Part shown: piece by piece, positions 8,191-16,016 of the stretch
Layout: the number at the start of each line of letters is the position of its first letter
Position numbering within the stretch: the first letter of the stretch is position 1
Position numbers and translations under genes: made by a program
The notes under the pieces: generated by a model
What the model saw: only the letters and a program-made list of their open reading frames with translations
Databases searched by the model: none
What the model was told of the DNA's origin: nothing
NCBI GenBank assembly: GCA_048498035.1
Contig: JBEHYT010000017.1
Span: forward strand, 23,106 to 87,105
Length of the DNA: 64,000 nt
Source: CADEDV01 sp048498035
GTDB taxonomy: Bacteria; Bacteroidota; Bacteroidia; Chitinophagales; Chitinophagaceae
Reading direction: 5' to 3'

Positions 8191-11100
8191 TTTTAAATTT
8201 GCGAAGCGGAGCTAACTGGTAAAAATTATTGTTCTCCGGGTCATATCCACGGTAACGCGACACCAGGAAAACATTCTCTGCTTCGATAAATACTGTCTTG
8301 CTGGATTTTTTAACAACCATCCGTTGCGGCACCTGGTAAGAAATGCCAAGCTCGCGCATCCGGATATAACTGGCGTCTTCATATTGCAGGCTCGAGGTGC
8401 TGATCAGCCCAACCCCCGCTCCTGCCGGCAGTCCGCTCCCGGAACTGGTTGGCCTGGGAACCATGGTCGACTGACCGGAGTGATCCCAGAAATCATTTAC
8501 AAAAGCGGGCTGGTTGCTGATAGTGCCTGGGTAATTTCGAAAAACGGACATGTAGCTTTTACCATCCTGGGCGCGACCTTCCAACAGGACATATACACTT
8601 ATATCACCTATTTTAACTTCGTTGGAAATACCTGCAACCACACGTGGAAAAAGATTTGCGACCGGAACATAATCGTTGGAGTTGAGTTGACCATCACCAT
8701 TTTGATCAACAAATCCGTACATGCCTGTTGCCGCGGCCGGTGGCAGGGCTTGTAATGCATAACGTGTGCCCAATGCTTCATTCAACCTGTATTCAGCCGC
8801 ATAAGCGGAATAAGCAAGTCCGGGGAATGATACCAACCTGTTATGATAAAAACTGACATTGGCGTATGTAGTCCAACTCAGTCGCGACCGCTTCATATTC
8901 GTGCTTTGCACGGCAATTTCCACGCCCCGGTTGCTAACGATAGCATCATAATTAAGCACTATGGTAGCAAAACCGGTAATGGTGGGTAGATTGGCCAGCA
9001 ACGGCTGTCCGGTGCTGCGGTGATTAAACCAGGAACAGGACAGGTAAAGCCGGTCCTGCAAAAAACCGAGCTCGCATCCGATTTCTGCTTTCCGGACATG
9101 CTCCCAATTGTAATCGGAATTAAAAAGCGAGCCAGGCACAAGACTGTTACTGGCAGCGTATAAACCATTTTGGCTGGTCCATAAACTCAAATAGCGATAA
9201 TCGCCTACCTGGTCATTCCCGGTTTTTCCCCAACTGGCTCTTAGCTTTCCAAAACTAAGCCATTGATGGCTGCGATTTATCCAGCGCTCATTGGTAAATA
9301 CCCAGGCCATACCCAATGCGCCGAAACCGGCGAATTTGTTGCCGGGGCCAAACCGCGAGGAACCATCTGCACGACCGGTCAGGTTTAAAAAATAACGACG
9401 TGCATAGTTGTAACTTATTTTACCAAAAGCAGCGGTATACCGGTAAGCAGAACCTGTGTGCGTTGATTGTAATGTTGCTGCTGCCTGCGGATAGAACAAC
9501 AATTTATCACTGGAATAACCGCTTGCGCGAATCTGTTCGTCGACCGCTTTCTTCTGTTGCCAGGAAAATCCGGCCAACAGTTCTAACTGGTGGAATGAAA
9601 TTGTTTTTCTAAAATCCAGTTGAGGTTCTATGATCCAACTTTGTAGGCGGTGTTTGCCAAACAGTGAAAAAGCATTTTCTATACGATTGGAAGAAAACGA
9701 TGAAGAAGGATTGATTTCCATTTCGTCGGAACCAAAAAAATTATAGCCAGCATTGATCCGGAGATCAAAACTGCTGAATATCCGGCAATAAGCCTGCGTG
9801 CTTGCTGCAGCAAAATTGCCGGTGTACACATACCGTTTTCCCAATAATGCCAATGGATTTGTAAAACGATAGCTTCCTTCATTCCAGGTAAACCGGCCCT
9901 GGTTATCCAGGAGATGAAGATGCGGCGGGAGATACAACAACGCAGTCGGATCGTCACGTACCAGCCGGTTATGATCCGTTCCATAATACAGGCGAACCTG
10001 CACCTGCCAGGTGTTGCTACTGTCTCCCTGGTCGAGCGAAAGTCGAAAACTGTTTTGCTCCTCTCCCATACGACTGCTAAAAACGGTTGACTGGGCGCGG
10101 TGCGATAAGCTTGCATACCATTGTGATGAACGGTTTCCCCAGGTGGACGATAGATCCAGGTTAGATTGCATGGCTGTTTTTCCTTCCAGTAAATGCTGCA
10201 GGTCCAGGAATCGTGTCGTATCCCAAAGAACGAGATCGGGTGCGGTCTGGCTGTTTACCGGCAACCCATCCAGTTGCAACGCGGTCCGCCGCAGTTTTGT
10301 GTATTCGGCTGTGGTCATCCACCTGGTACGTTGCGGGTTGTCGATAATGCCGATTCCACCAGACACCGTAAAGCTTGGTTCGCCTGATCGGAATTGTTTC
10401 GTTGTAATGAGGATAACGCCATTTGCACCACGGCTGCCATAGATGGCAGTTGCATCTGCATCTTTTAATATTTCCACGCTCTCGATATCGGATGGATTCA
10501 GGCAATTCAATGCGCTCATACCACCCTGGCTCACCATCTTCGGATTGTTAGCCGCAGACACTAACTGGCTGGCAGGTACATTCCCCTGCTCAAAAGGAAT
10601 TCCGTCGATGATGATCAGCGGTTCTGTACCGCTTAGATCCGGATCAAGTGGAACGCTTCCCCTGAGCGTAAGCGCTGATGCACTCCCCGGAACGCCACTC
10701 ACCTGCGTTACCTGCAGGCCAGGCACGCGACCAGACAGCGCATTGAGAAAACTGGAAGCATTGTCAAACACCCATGTTGTTCCGGCAACGCGAAAAACAT
10801 TCCCGGTATTAAACCGTTTGGTAGTACGGCCATATGCTATTACCAGGGTTTCATCCAACTGGCTTTCCAGGAAATGAAGGCGGGTAACAAAATGCTGCCG
10901 GGTTTGTACCTGCAACAACGTATCGGCGTAGCCCAGTGAACTGATACGAATTGTTTTTACCGTTTCGTTAAGAGGTAATTGCCAGGAGCCATCTTCCCCT
11001 GACAGGATAGTTTTACGCCCGGGTTCAAATAGAACCAACGCACCTGCAATGGCTTCGCCTTGTTCATCCGTGACAATTCCCGACAGGAATTCAGTTGTGG

Positions 11101-11401
11101 TGGTCGCCGGATGCTCATCTGCGTAGATCACAATGTGTTTCCCGGAAATGCGAAATAATAACCCTTGTTTATCCAGGCAGTCGGAAAGAACCTGGTCGAT
11201 CGATTTGTTTTTCAGGTGAAGGGTTACCGGCCTGGTATGCGCCAATGCCTCGGTAACATAGGTAAAAGAAAAACCTGTCTGGCGTTCCAGTAGCGTCAGC
11301 ACACTGTCTATCCGCATATTCCGTACGTTGAGTGTAACTTTTTGTGCGGAACAGGCAGTAGCCAGTAAAAGGGATAAGGTTGCCAACAATAGCAGTCTCA
11401 T
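8165..11401 (-). CDS. SusC/RagA family TonB-linked outer membrane transporter with N-terminal STN signalling domain
   Basis: A 1078-residue TonB-dependent transporter. A signal peptide (about residues 1-19) is followed by an STN (secretin/TonB N-terminal) domain (about 20-95, SVLTLLERQTGFSF...). Next come a carboxypeptidase-regulatory-like domain (about 105-180, GIVTDEQGEAIAGA), the plug (about 190-330, with LRGSVPLDPDLSG and the RagA-type signature DADATAIYGSRGANGVILITT) and a 22-strand barrel ending in RKFKIGFRATFK with a terminal aromatic-rich strand. The STN domain marks it as a signalling transporter that talks to the FecR protein encoded just upstream. Substrate is not shown by context, since no glycoside hydrolase or peptidase is in the operon. 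Confidence 0.95.
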   Translation of the reverse strand: MRLLLLATLSLLLATACSAQKVTLNVRNMRIDSVLTLLERQTGFSFTYVTEALAHTRPVTLHLKNKSIDQVLSDCLDKQGLLFRISGKHIVIYADEHPATTTTEFLSGIVTDEQGEAIAGALVLFEPGRKTILSGEDGSWQLPLNETVKTIRISSLGYADTLLQVQTRQHFVTRLHFLESQLDETLVIAYGRTTKRFNTGNVFRVAGTTWVFDNASSFLNALSGRVPGLQVTQVSGVPGSASALTLRGSVPLDPDLSGTEPLIIIDGIPFEQGNVPASQLVSAANNPKMVSQGGMSALNCLNPSDIESVEILKDADATAIYGSRGANGVILITTKQFRSGEPSFTVSGGIGIIDNPQRTRWMTTAEYTKLRRTALQLDGLPVNSQTAPDLVLWDTTRFLDLQHLLEGKTAMQSNLDLSSTWGNRSSQWYASLSHRAQSTVFSSRMGEEQNSFRLSLDQGDSSNTWQVQVRLYYGTDHNRLVRDDPTALLYLPPHLHLLDNQGRFTWNEGSYRFTNPLALLGKRYVYTGNFAAASTQAYCRIFSSFDLRINAGYNFFGSDEMEINPSSSFSSNRIENAFSLFGKHRLQSWIIEPQLDFRKTISFHQLELLAGFSWQQKKAVDEQIRASGYSSDKLLFYPQAAATLQSTHTGSAYRYTAAFGKISYNYARRYFLNLTGRADGSSRFGPGNKFAGFGALGMAWVFTNERWINRSHQWLSFGKLRASWGKTGNDQVGDYRYLSLWTSQNGLYAASNSLVPGSLFNSDYNWEHVRKAEIGCELGFLQDRLYLSCSWFNHRSTGQPLLANLPTITGFATIVLNYDAIVSNRGVEIAVQSTNMKRSRLSWTTYANVSFYHNRLVSFPGLAYSAYAAEYRLNEALGTRYALQALPPAAATGMYGFVDQNGDGQLNSNDYVPVANLFPRVVAGISNEVKIGDISVYVLLEGRAQDGKSYMSVFRNYPGTISNQPAFVNDFWDHSGQSTMVPRPTSSGSGLPAGAGVGLISTSSLQYEDASYIRMRELGISYQVPQRMVVKKSSKTVFIEAENVFLVSRYRGYDPENNNFYQLAPLRKFKIGFRATFK

Positions 11402-11445
11402 GCGTTGGTTAATATCAGAAAACGCCGTTGCTGAACGAAAAATGC

Positions 11446-12636
11446 CTAACGGCGAACGGTAACCGTTCTGCCGGAAATGGAAAAGGATACATTTTTCGTG
11501 GCGGCCAGCAAATCCAGTATCGTTTGTAACGATTCGCTGCGGGATACGGAAAGGTTAAAATGGGCATCCGTCTTATCTTCATAGCGAACCTGTACGTTAT
11601 ACCATCGCTGCAGCCGCTGCATTATTTCAACAATCGTCGCATTTTTAAAATTGAACAGGCCATCCTTCCAGGACACTTCATTTTCCAATGATTGATGGTC
11701 CAGCAATTGCGGTGCTTTTCCGCTGGTGGAGGTTAGTAACTGCTGCCCGGGATGAAGTATTATATTTTCTGCCCGTACACTGCCTTCAAGTAGCGAGGTC
11801 TTTAAAATTCCATCGTCGCCATAGGTATTTACATCAAACCGGGTACCTAATACCTCCACAGAAAAGGTTCCTGACCTCACAACAAAAGGAACGGCGTTGC
11901 CACCCGCAGTGGATTGGTGAGCCACTTCAAAATAGGCCTCGCCGGAAAGTGTCACTTCACGGGGCTGTCCGTCGAACCCGGTACGGTATCGCAGGGAAGA
12001 TGAGGCATTCAGCCAGATAGTACTACCATCTGCAAGCCGTACCCGGTAGGTGCAGCCAACGGGTGTAGTAAGTGTATGCAACTCCGTCGATGCATCGGCC
12101 GTATACACAATGCCGCCTTCTTTACCGGGTAAAAGATTGGTTTGTCCTGCAAGCTGCTGTCGTGTGGGCGTATCAGGCAATTCCAGTTGCTGTCCATCAG
12201 GCAGCGTTAAGACGGCAAAGTTCAGGCCGGGCGTGATGGTTTCTTTAATGGCAAGGGGAACTTTGTCATCTGTATGACTGGCAGTGGTACTAAATTTCTG
12301 ATAAATAAAAAACATCATCAGCATGGCAACGCAGGCAGCAAGTGCATACATATAGCGTTTACCTTGTGTTGTGTTTGTTCGAATACCTGCTTTCTTCTTG
12401 GCGATAGCAAGTCGGTGTAGCAGTTCTTCATCGGAAATTTGTTGTAAGCCGCTGGAAAGAAAATGGGGTGAGGTCAATTCTTCAAAGAGCAATTGGTTTT
12501 GTTCGCTGGACGTTAGCCAGGCATCAAGTTCATCATGCTCGGCTGTAGTCAGTGATTGCCGGAGGTATCCGGCAACCAGGTAAGCGATCCTGCTGGCATA
12601 CTGATCATCTGTCCCTGCTATATCCTCGGTTTTCAT
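11446..12636 (-). CDS. FecR-family anti-sigma factor
   Basis: A 396-residue inner membrane protein. The cytoplasmic N-terminal part (about residues 1-95) contains the FecR/DUF4880-like helical segment RIAYLVAGYLRQSLTTAEHDELDAWL. One transmembrane helix follows (about 95-115, ALAACVAMLMMFFIYQ). The periplasmic FecR domain (about 180-290) has the signatures TTPVGCTYRVRLADGSTIWL, LSGEAYFEVAH and VLGTRFDVNTY. The C-terminal DUF4974 domain is about 320-396 and begins FKNATIVEIMQRLQRWYN. The protein receives the substrate-bound signal from the STN domain of SusC and controls the ECF sigma factor encoded upstream. It lies 60 bp after the sigma gene and 44 bp before susC, so the four genes form one regulatory operon. 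Confidence 0.95.
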   Translation of the reverse strand: MKTEDIAGTDDQYASRIAYLVAGYLRQSLTTAEHDELDAWLTSSEQNQLLFEELTSPHFLSSGLQQISDEELLHRLAIAKKKAGIRTNTTQGKRYMYALAACVAMLMMFFIYQKFSTTASHTDDKVPLAIKETITPGLNFAVLTLPDGQQLELPDTPTRQQLAGQTNLLPGKEGGIVYTADASTELHTLTTPVGCTYRVRLADGSTIWLNASSSLRYRTGFDGQPREVTLSGEAYFEVAHQSTAGGNAVPFVVRSGTFSVEVLGTRFDVNTYGDDGILKTSLLEGSVRAENIILHPGQQLLTSTSGKAPQLLDHQSLENEVSWKDGLFNFKNATIVEIMQRLQRWYNVQVRYEDKTDAHFNLSVSRSESLQTILDLLAATKNVSFSISGRTVTVRR

Positions 12637-12696
12637 GCTATTAAGATAAAAAAATCAGCATTGCCCGTGTTATAATACACGGAAAAGATAAAAAGT

Positions 12697-13257
12697 CTAA
12701 ATCAGCCACAAAGAGGATATGCATACAAAGGTGAATAGGATTTTGGGTAATTGTGAGCGTAACAACCGGATTCCCCGTGCTTTTTGATTTTTGACGGTAC
12801 TAATGGCCAATTTTAGCTCTTTTGCGGCTTCTGCAACAGATTTACCCTCAATATACAATTTGACAAAAACCTTGCGGCATTGCGGAGGCAGGCGGTCGAT
12901 GGCAGCCTGCAACTGACGGAGCGTCTCTGCCCGGATCAGGTGATGAAGTGTGTCCTTTTCTACCTGCTCCCCGGGAAATGCAATAGCCTCTACTTCCCGT
13001 TTACGGGCATCTTTTTCAAGCCAACGCAGGCAGGCATGGTAAACTGCTTTATACAAATAGGACTTTAATCCTTCTTCGCTGTCAATCTGTGACCGCTTTG
13101 CCCAGGTATTTACGAAACTCTGGCTTACAATGTCTTCAGCAGCAAAGCTGTCATCAACATATCGTAGGGCAAAATAACAAAGTGCCCTGTAGTAACGTCG
13201 GAAAAAATAATCAAACCCACGCTCCTCCCCATCCCTGAATGCCTTGATTGGCTGCAT
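12697..13257 (-). CDS. RNA polymerase sigma-70 factor, ECF, FecI-like
   Basis: A 186-residue ECF sigma factor of the FecI-like Bacteroidota group. Region 2 is at about residues 18-85 (FDYFFRRYYRALCYFALRYV and EDIVSQSFVNTWAKR). Region 4 is at about 115-170 (IDRLPPQCRKVFVKLYIEGK, then SVAEAAKELKLAISTVKNQK). The ATG at 13257 is used. It heads the FecR-SusC-SusD operon and should activate it when the cognate nutrient is bound. The extreme C-terminus (ILFTFVCISSLWLI) is unusually hydrophobic. A near-consensus -7 element (TATCTTTA on the minus strand, 13417-13410) lies 150 bp upstream, and a 20-bp palindrome covers where its -33 element should be. Confidence 0.93.
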   Translation of the reverse strand: MQPIKAFRDGEERGFDYFFRRYYRALCYFALRYVDDSFAAEDIVSQSFVNTWAKRSQIDSEEGLKSYLYKAVYHACLRWLEKDARKREVEAIAFPGEQVEKDTLHHLIRAETLRQLQAAIDRLPPQCRKVFVKLYIEGKSVAEAAKELKLAISTVKNQKARGIRLLRSQLPKILFTFVCISSLWLI

Positions 13258-13380
13258 AGAAATCGTTTTGTGTTTCTGCTGGAAATAGTTTGAAACCGGG
13301 ACATGATATCCCGCCCCGGGGTTTCCGGGTTTTTAATCATTGCGCCGGGTTTACCGGCGATTTCCTTGTCGTGATTTCTG

Positions 13381-13405
13381 CCAATCCGGACTTCCGGATG
13401 ATTGG
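13381..13405. repeat. Imperfect inverted repeat CCAATC...GATTGG
   Basis: The outer arms CCAATC and GATTGG enclose two copies of the self-complementary TCCGGA, giving a stem with a two-base bulge. It lies in the 5' leader of the minus-strand sigma operon, between a candidate -7 element and the sigma start. A leader hairpin or a binding site are both possible. Confidence 0.35.
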
Positions 13406-13432
13406 ATGCTAAAGATAGGCATTTCAGCAATC

Positions 13433-13452
13433 TGACGTTCGTACGAACGTCA
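13433..13452. promoter_or_regulatory. Perfect 20-bp palindrome, candidate operator of the adjacent XRE regulator
   Basis: TGACGTTCGTACGAACGTCA reads identically on both strands. It ends 34 bp before the ATG of the XRE-type gene at 13487. On the opposite strand it covers the expected -33 position of a candidate promoter for the ECF sigma operon. A dimeric HTH protein is the natural ligand, so autoregulation and control of the divergent nutrient operon are both plausible. Confidence 0.6.
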
Positions 13453-13486
13453 ATAAAATTAATAAGAGCAGGCACTTTACATCCCG

Positions 13487-13810
13487 ATGGACAGTAAAGA
13501 AAAGCTCCTCGTCAGGTTAAGACTGGGGATCGCTATCAAAAAAATTATTGAAAAGAACCGTGACGCCGCAAAGCCAGGCACCGTAACCAGCCTTCGGAAG
13601 CTTGCTGCCGCCTCAGGGGTAGAATATGCCATTATCCAGAAAATTACTTCCGGCGCAAAAGACCCGCAATTCACTACCATTGTTGCACTCGCAGAAGGGC
13701 TAGACATTTCTCCCGCTGCGCTCATACAGGCGTTCGAGCAAGTGTCAGACCTCCAGGTGAAGCAAGCCTTATTGGAAAAATCCCGTAAAGACCGCGCCCG
13801 TAAGTCCTGA
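13487..13810 (+). CDS. XRE-type helix-turn-helix transcriptional regulator
   Basis: A 107-residue protein. The helix-turn-helix lies at about residues 33-85: SLRKLAAASGVEYAIIQKIT, followed by PQFTTIVALAEGLDISPAAL. The N-terminus is a basic amphipathic helix (LVRLRLGIAIKKIIEKN) and the C-terminal tail is charged (KQALLEKSRKDRARKS). No sensor domain is present, so control is likely through DNA binding and dimerisation alone. It is divergent from the sigma-FecR-SusCD operon and preceded by a perfect palindrome, which makes it a candidate local repressor of itself or of that operon. Confidence 0.88.
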   Translation: MDSKEKLLVRLRLGIAIKKIIEKNRDAAKPGTVTSLRKLAAASGVEYAIIQKITSGAKDPQFTTIVALAEGLDISPAALIQAFEQVSDLQVKQALLEKSRKDRARKS

Positions 13811-13823
13811 GTAACCAGGCTGA

Positions 13824-14189
13824 TCACTCCTGCACTGCCAGTAAAGCCGCGCTCTGCAATACAATTTGTGGTTTATTCCGGTACATCGTTATTCGGCCTT
13901 TTACACAAACCATCTTACCCGCCAATGTTGTTTCCGGTGCCGCTGCAAATTGTTTCCGCACATCAGACCAAATCACAATTGAAAGCTGCTGCTTTGGGAA
14001 ACGTTGTCCCATATCCAACAATGTAGGTGTATTTGCGGCAGCCGACAAATAAACACCTCCCGCCATTACCCCACATACTTCCACACTGTCACCAATATGC
14101 CCGGAAACGTCCTCCAGTGTTATTTTCACTTGCGCCCTGGCCGCAGCAACGGCCAGGCAGAAAAAGCTGAGCAGTAAAATCTTTTTCAT
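13824..14189 (-). CDS. Secreted OB-fold-like protein
   Basis: A 121-residue protein with a Sec signal peptide (about residues 1-19, ending ARAQ). The mature domain shows the strand order of small periplasmic OB-fold proteins: DSVEVCGVMAGG at the first strands and GKMVCVKGRITMYRNKPQIV at the closing strands, a signature seen in nucleic-acid-binding-like OB domains that occur alone in Bacteroidota. Two cysteines (in EVCGV and MVCVK) could form a disulfide. It is convergent with the XRE gene, the ends being 13 bp apart. Ligand and function are unknown. Confidence 0.75.
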   Translation of the reverse strand: MKKILLLSFFCLAVAAARAQVKITLEDVSGHIGDSVEVCGVMAGGVYLSAAANTPTLLDMGQRFPKQQLSIVIWSDVRKQFAAAPETTLAGKMVCVKGRITMYRNKPQIVLQSAALLAVQE

Positions 14190-14276
14190 GGTTTGTTATT
14201 TATAACGCCTGCTTTAATGCATATCAAACTTACGAAATGAATTATCACCTAAGAGAAATCACTTATTTTTCAAAAA

Positions 14277-14315
14277 TCCTCCCGATTCCAAATGTTTTAC
14301 TCCTTTTTCCTGAAG
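14277..14315 (+). promoter_or_regulatory. Candidate AraC operator upstream of a Crp/Fnr gene (copy 2 of a shared motif)
   Basis: Gapless match to 5950-5988 (29 of 39 identical, including the 13-bp core AATGTTTTACTCC). It lies 44 bp before the ATG of the Crp/Fnr-like gene. The same position relative to a plus-strand gene as in copy 1 suggests one regulator for both, most simply the AraC protein encoded at 4995-5939. Confidence 0.5.
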
Positions 14316-14358
14316 TCCATCATTGGGTGCCTTCCCCGTTCCTTCAGACTTTTATGGT

Positions 14359-14925
14359 ATGCGAGAACTACTCTTTATCCTCCATGGCATTTGCCCCCTT
14401 TCTATCGAGCTAAGAGACTACCTGCTGATCCATTTCCAGCATCTGAAACTAGCTCGGAAAGAATTACTTTATTCGCCCAAAGAACCCTGTCAGGACCTGT
14501 TTTTTGTTCGCAAGGGCCTAATCCGCGCATTCACAAAACAGCGCCAGGTTGAAACCTGCCACAAATTTGTAAAAGAAGGCGGCTTTTTTATGCCTGCTAA
14601 TTTCACCAATCCCGGATCACCCATACCGGAATTCGTTCAGGCTGTTGAACAGACTGAACTCGTTTACTTTCCAGGCGCTGAACTTACCCAACTGTATCTC
14701 CAGTTCCCGGAATGTAATATCATTGTTCGGGAACTTCTCCTAAAAGCCTATCTGCAGAGTGAAGAACGCGGCCGCTTTCTTCGTACAAAAAGCGCTTCCC
14801 AAAAATATGCGAGCATCCTTTTATATAACCCAGATCTCATCCTGCGCGTTCCCGCAAAATACATTGCATCCTATATTGGCATATCGGAAGAAACCCTCAG
14901 TCGTGTTAGAAGTCGGCGGAACTGA
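14359..14925 (+). CDS. Crp/Fnr family transcriptional regulator
   Basis: A 188-residue protein. A cyclic-nucleotide-binding-fold domain occupies about residues 10-120 (ELLYSPKEPCQDLFFVRKGL, with KEGGFFMPANF). A short C-terminal helix-turn-helix reads RVPAKYIASYIGISEETLSR. The cAMP phosphate-binding signature is missing, as usual in the Bacteroidota branch, so the effector is unlikely to be cAMP. The ATG at 14359 is preferred over a TTG 36 nt upstream, because the latter would add residues absent from the family and crowd the operator at 14277-14315. The protein ends directly after the recognition helix and is shorter than typical Crp (about 210). Confidence 0.88.
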   Translation: MRELLFILHGICPLSIELRDYLLIHFQHLKLARKELLYSPKEPCQDLFFVRKGLIRAFTKQRQVETCHKFVKEGGFFMPANFTNPGSPIPEFVQAVEQTELVYFPGAELTQLYLQFPECNIIVRELLLKAYLQSEERGRFLRTKSASQKYASILLYNPDLILRVPAKYIASYIGISEETLSRVRSRRN

Positions 14926-14957
14926 ACCTATAGCCCAGTCCCGGCCGCCTCTCTTCG

Positions 14958-15272
14958 TCATTCCTGTTCGCGTGTTGTTACCATACTCATCGGCAATGTA
15001 GTGCCCACTTTTTTCTGCAATAAATGAGCTGCCCTGAAAAACATCGAACAATACTCATAGAAGAAAATCAGGTCACTCCGCTGCCGGGCATTCATCTCTT
15101 CATTATCCGCCTTCATGCATATTGTGAGCATATACCACAACAGCTCTTCGGGACCATCCGCATCCATTGCCTGGAAAAAATCATGAAAAATGCTCCATGC
15201 AAATTTCGTTTCACCACTTGCCTGCATGCTCCTGTAATTACAGAGCATAGGCAACCCTTGAAGTGTATACAT
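14958..15272 (-). CDS. Hypothetical protein, helical
   Basis: The frame extends to 15338 (126 residues), but the ATG at 15272 gives MYTLQGLPMLCNYRSM, a more natural start (104 residues). The body is alpha-helical and rich in Phe, Met and Trp (KFAWSIFHDFFQAMDADGPE; LIFFYEYCSMFFRAAHLLQK), without signal peptide or transmembrane helix. I do not recognise the family. A purine-rich GGGAGGAGGT directly abuts the 15272 ATG, too close to act as a normal Shine-Dalgarno. A plus-strand frame at 15024-15305 overlaps it completely but has poorer composition. It ends 33 bp after the convergent Crp/Fnr gene. Confidence 0.5.
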   Translation of the reverse strand: MYTLQGLPMLCNYRSMQASGETKFAWSIFHDFFQAMDADGPEELLWYMLTICMKADNEEMNARQRSDLIFFYEYCSMFFRAAHLLQKKVGTTLPMSMVTTREQE

Positions 15273-15400
15273 ACCTCCTCCCTTTTTATGTTGAATAAAA
15301 ATTGAAACCAATCTTGAATTTGGAAAACTTAGCCGCATCTTCCAGCGGGCGTCTGCAGGTAACCGGCCTCAATGAAAAATGCCGGCTATAACGTCTTGTA

Positions 15401-15706
15401 TCATTCGTCCTCCGGGCAATTTTTCCCGTACCTTATCCTTTGTTCCGCAACGATAAGCGCTTTTAAAGCCACTTCATCATCACCAACCTGGTAAACGATT
15501 TTTTCACTTAACCAGGCCACCAGCAGACCCTCTGCCGGCACGTTAAAAAATTTAGCAACCGCAAGCACCCACTCTCTCGTAGGCTTACGCTCACCTTTTT
15601 CAAATTTACTTAGCAAACCCGGATCTGTTTCCATCGCCGCAGCTAACTGCCGCAATAGTAGTCCTTTCTCCTCTCGTAATTGCCGTATCTGTGCACCAAA
15701 TCGCTC
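15401..15706 (-). CDS. XRE-family helix-turn-helix regulator
   Basis: A 101-residue protein from the ATG at 15706 (an alternative ATG at 15718 adds MGEA). The HTH is at about residues 6-62: QIRQLREEKGLLLRQLAAAM, then DPGLLSKFEKGERKPTREWV. The C-terminal helix (ALKALIVAEQRIRYGK) resembles the dimerisation tail of Bacteroidota regulators that often sit beside restriction-modification genes. No methyltransferase or endonuclease is present here. The frame continues upstream to 15766, but that part spans a perfect inverted repeat and a -7 element and so should be promoter, not coding. Autorepression is strongly suggested by that layout. Confidence 0.87.
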   Translation of the reverse strand, partial: ERFGAQIRQLREEKGLLLRQLAAAMETDPGLLSKFEKGERKPTREWVLAVAKFFNVPAEGLLVAWLSEKIVYQVGDDEVALKALIVAEQRIRYGKNCPEDE

Positions 15707-15724
15707 CATAGCTTCTCCCATTAG

Positions 15725-15752
15725 TTTGACAGCAACTGTCAAAACAAATATA
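15725..15752 (-). promoter_or_regulatory. XRE gene promoter (-7 element) with inverted-repeat operator
   Basis: On the minus strand a perfect Bacteroidota -7 element TATATTTG (15752-15745) is followed at once by the inverted repeat TTTGACAG-N3-CTGTCAAA (15725-15743 on plus). Transcription should start inside the repeat, so a bound regulator would block initiation. The nearest start codons lie 7 and 19 nt beyond. No convincing -33 TTTG is seen. Confidence 0.65.
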
Positions 15753-15833
15753 GTCACAATTCTCACCCTTTCCTAATTTTTTTAGCAACACCTCCCCACT
15801 TATCCCCACGTACTTCACATTCCAACCATTTTT

Positions 15834-15919
15834 CCCAATGAAAATTCGCCTTTCTCCAATGTAAAACGGGCATTCCTCCAATGAAACCCGGCGGTAAATC
15901 CCCATTTCCCCTATGAAAA
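15834..15919 (+). repeat. Four phased direct repeats of (C/T)CCAATGaAAa upstream of the SWIB gene
   Basis: Related units begin at about 15834 (CCCAATGAAAA), 15855 (TCCAATGTAAAA), 15877 (TCCAATGAAAC) and 15909 (CCTATGAAAA). The first three are spaced 21 and 22 bp, two helical turns, so they face the same side of the helix. They lie just upstream of the candidate promoter at 15935-15964. The rest of the 310 bp between the XRE and SWIB genes holds no ORF worth calling. Confidence 0.5.
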
Positions 15920-15934
15920 CCTGAAAAATATCTA

Positions 15935-15964
15935 TTTGGAATATTATGAAATATGCTATTTTTA
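15935..15964 (+). promoter_or_regulatory. Candidate promoter of the SWIB/histone-H1-like gene
   Basis: TTTG at 15935-15938 is separated by 18 nt from TATTTTTA at 15957-15964, close to the Bacteroidota consensus TTTG-N19-TAnnTTTG. Predicted transcription start is near 15970, giving a leader of about 47 nt before the ATG at 16017. Confidence 0.5.
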
Positions 15965-16016
15965 TTCCTGCGAGTGCCGCAGGCACCGAATTACTAAACC
16001 CATTAAAATCAAAAAA

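Noticed and set aside
15024..15305. Plus-strand ORF of 93 codons opposite the hypothetical gene at 14958
   Set aside because: Composition (Cys, His, Ile) resembles a shadow frame. The minus-strand reading has a better start and more natural residues, although I am not certain that either is a gene.
15936..16016. Extended N-terminus of the SWIB protein (from 15936)
   Set aside because: It would contain the candidate promoter and is Cys/Tyr-rich, unlike the basic tail that begins exactly at the ATG at 16017.
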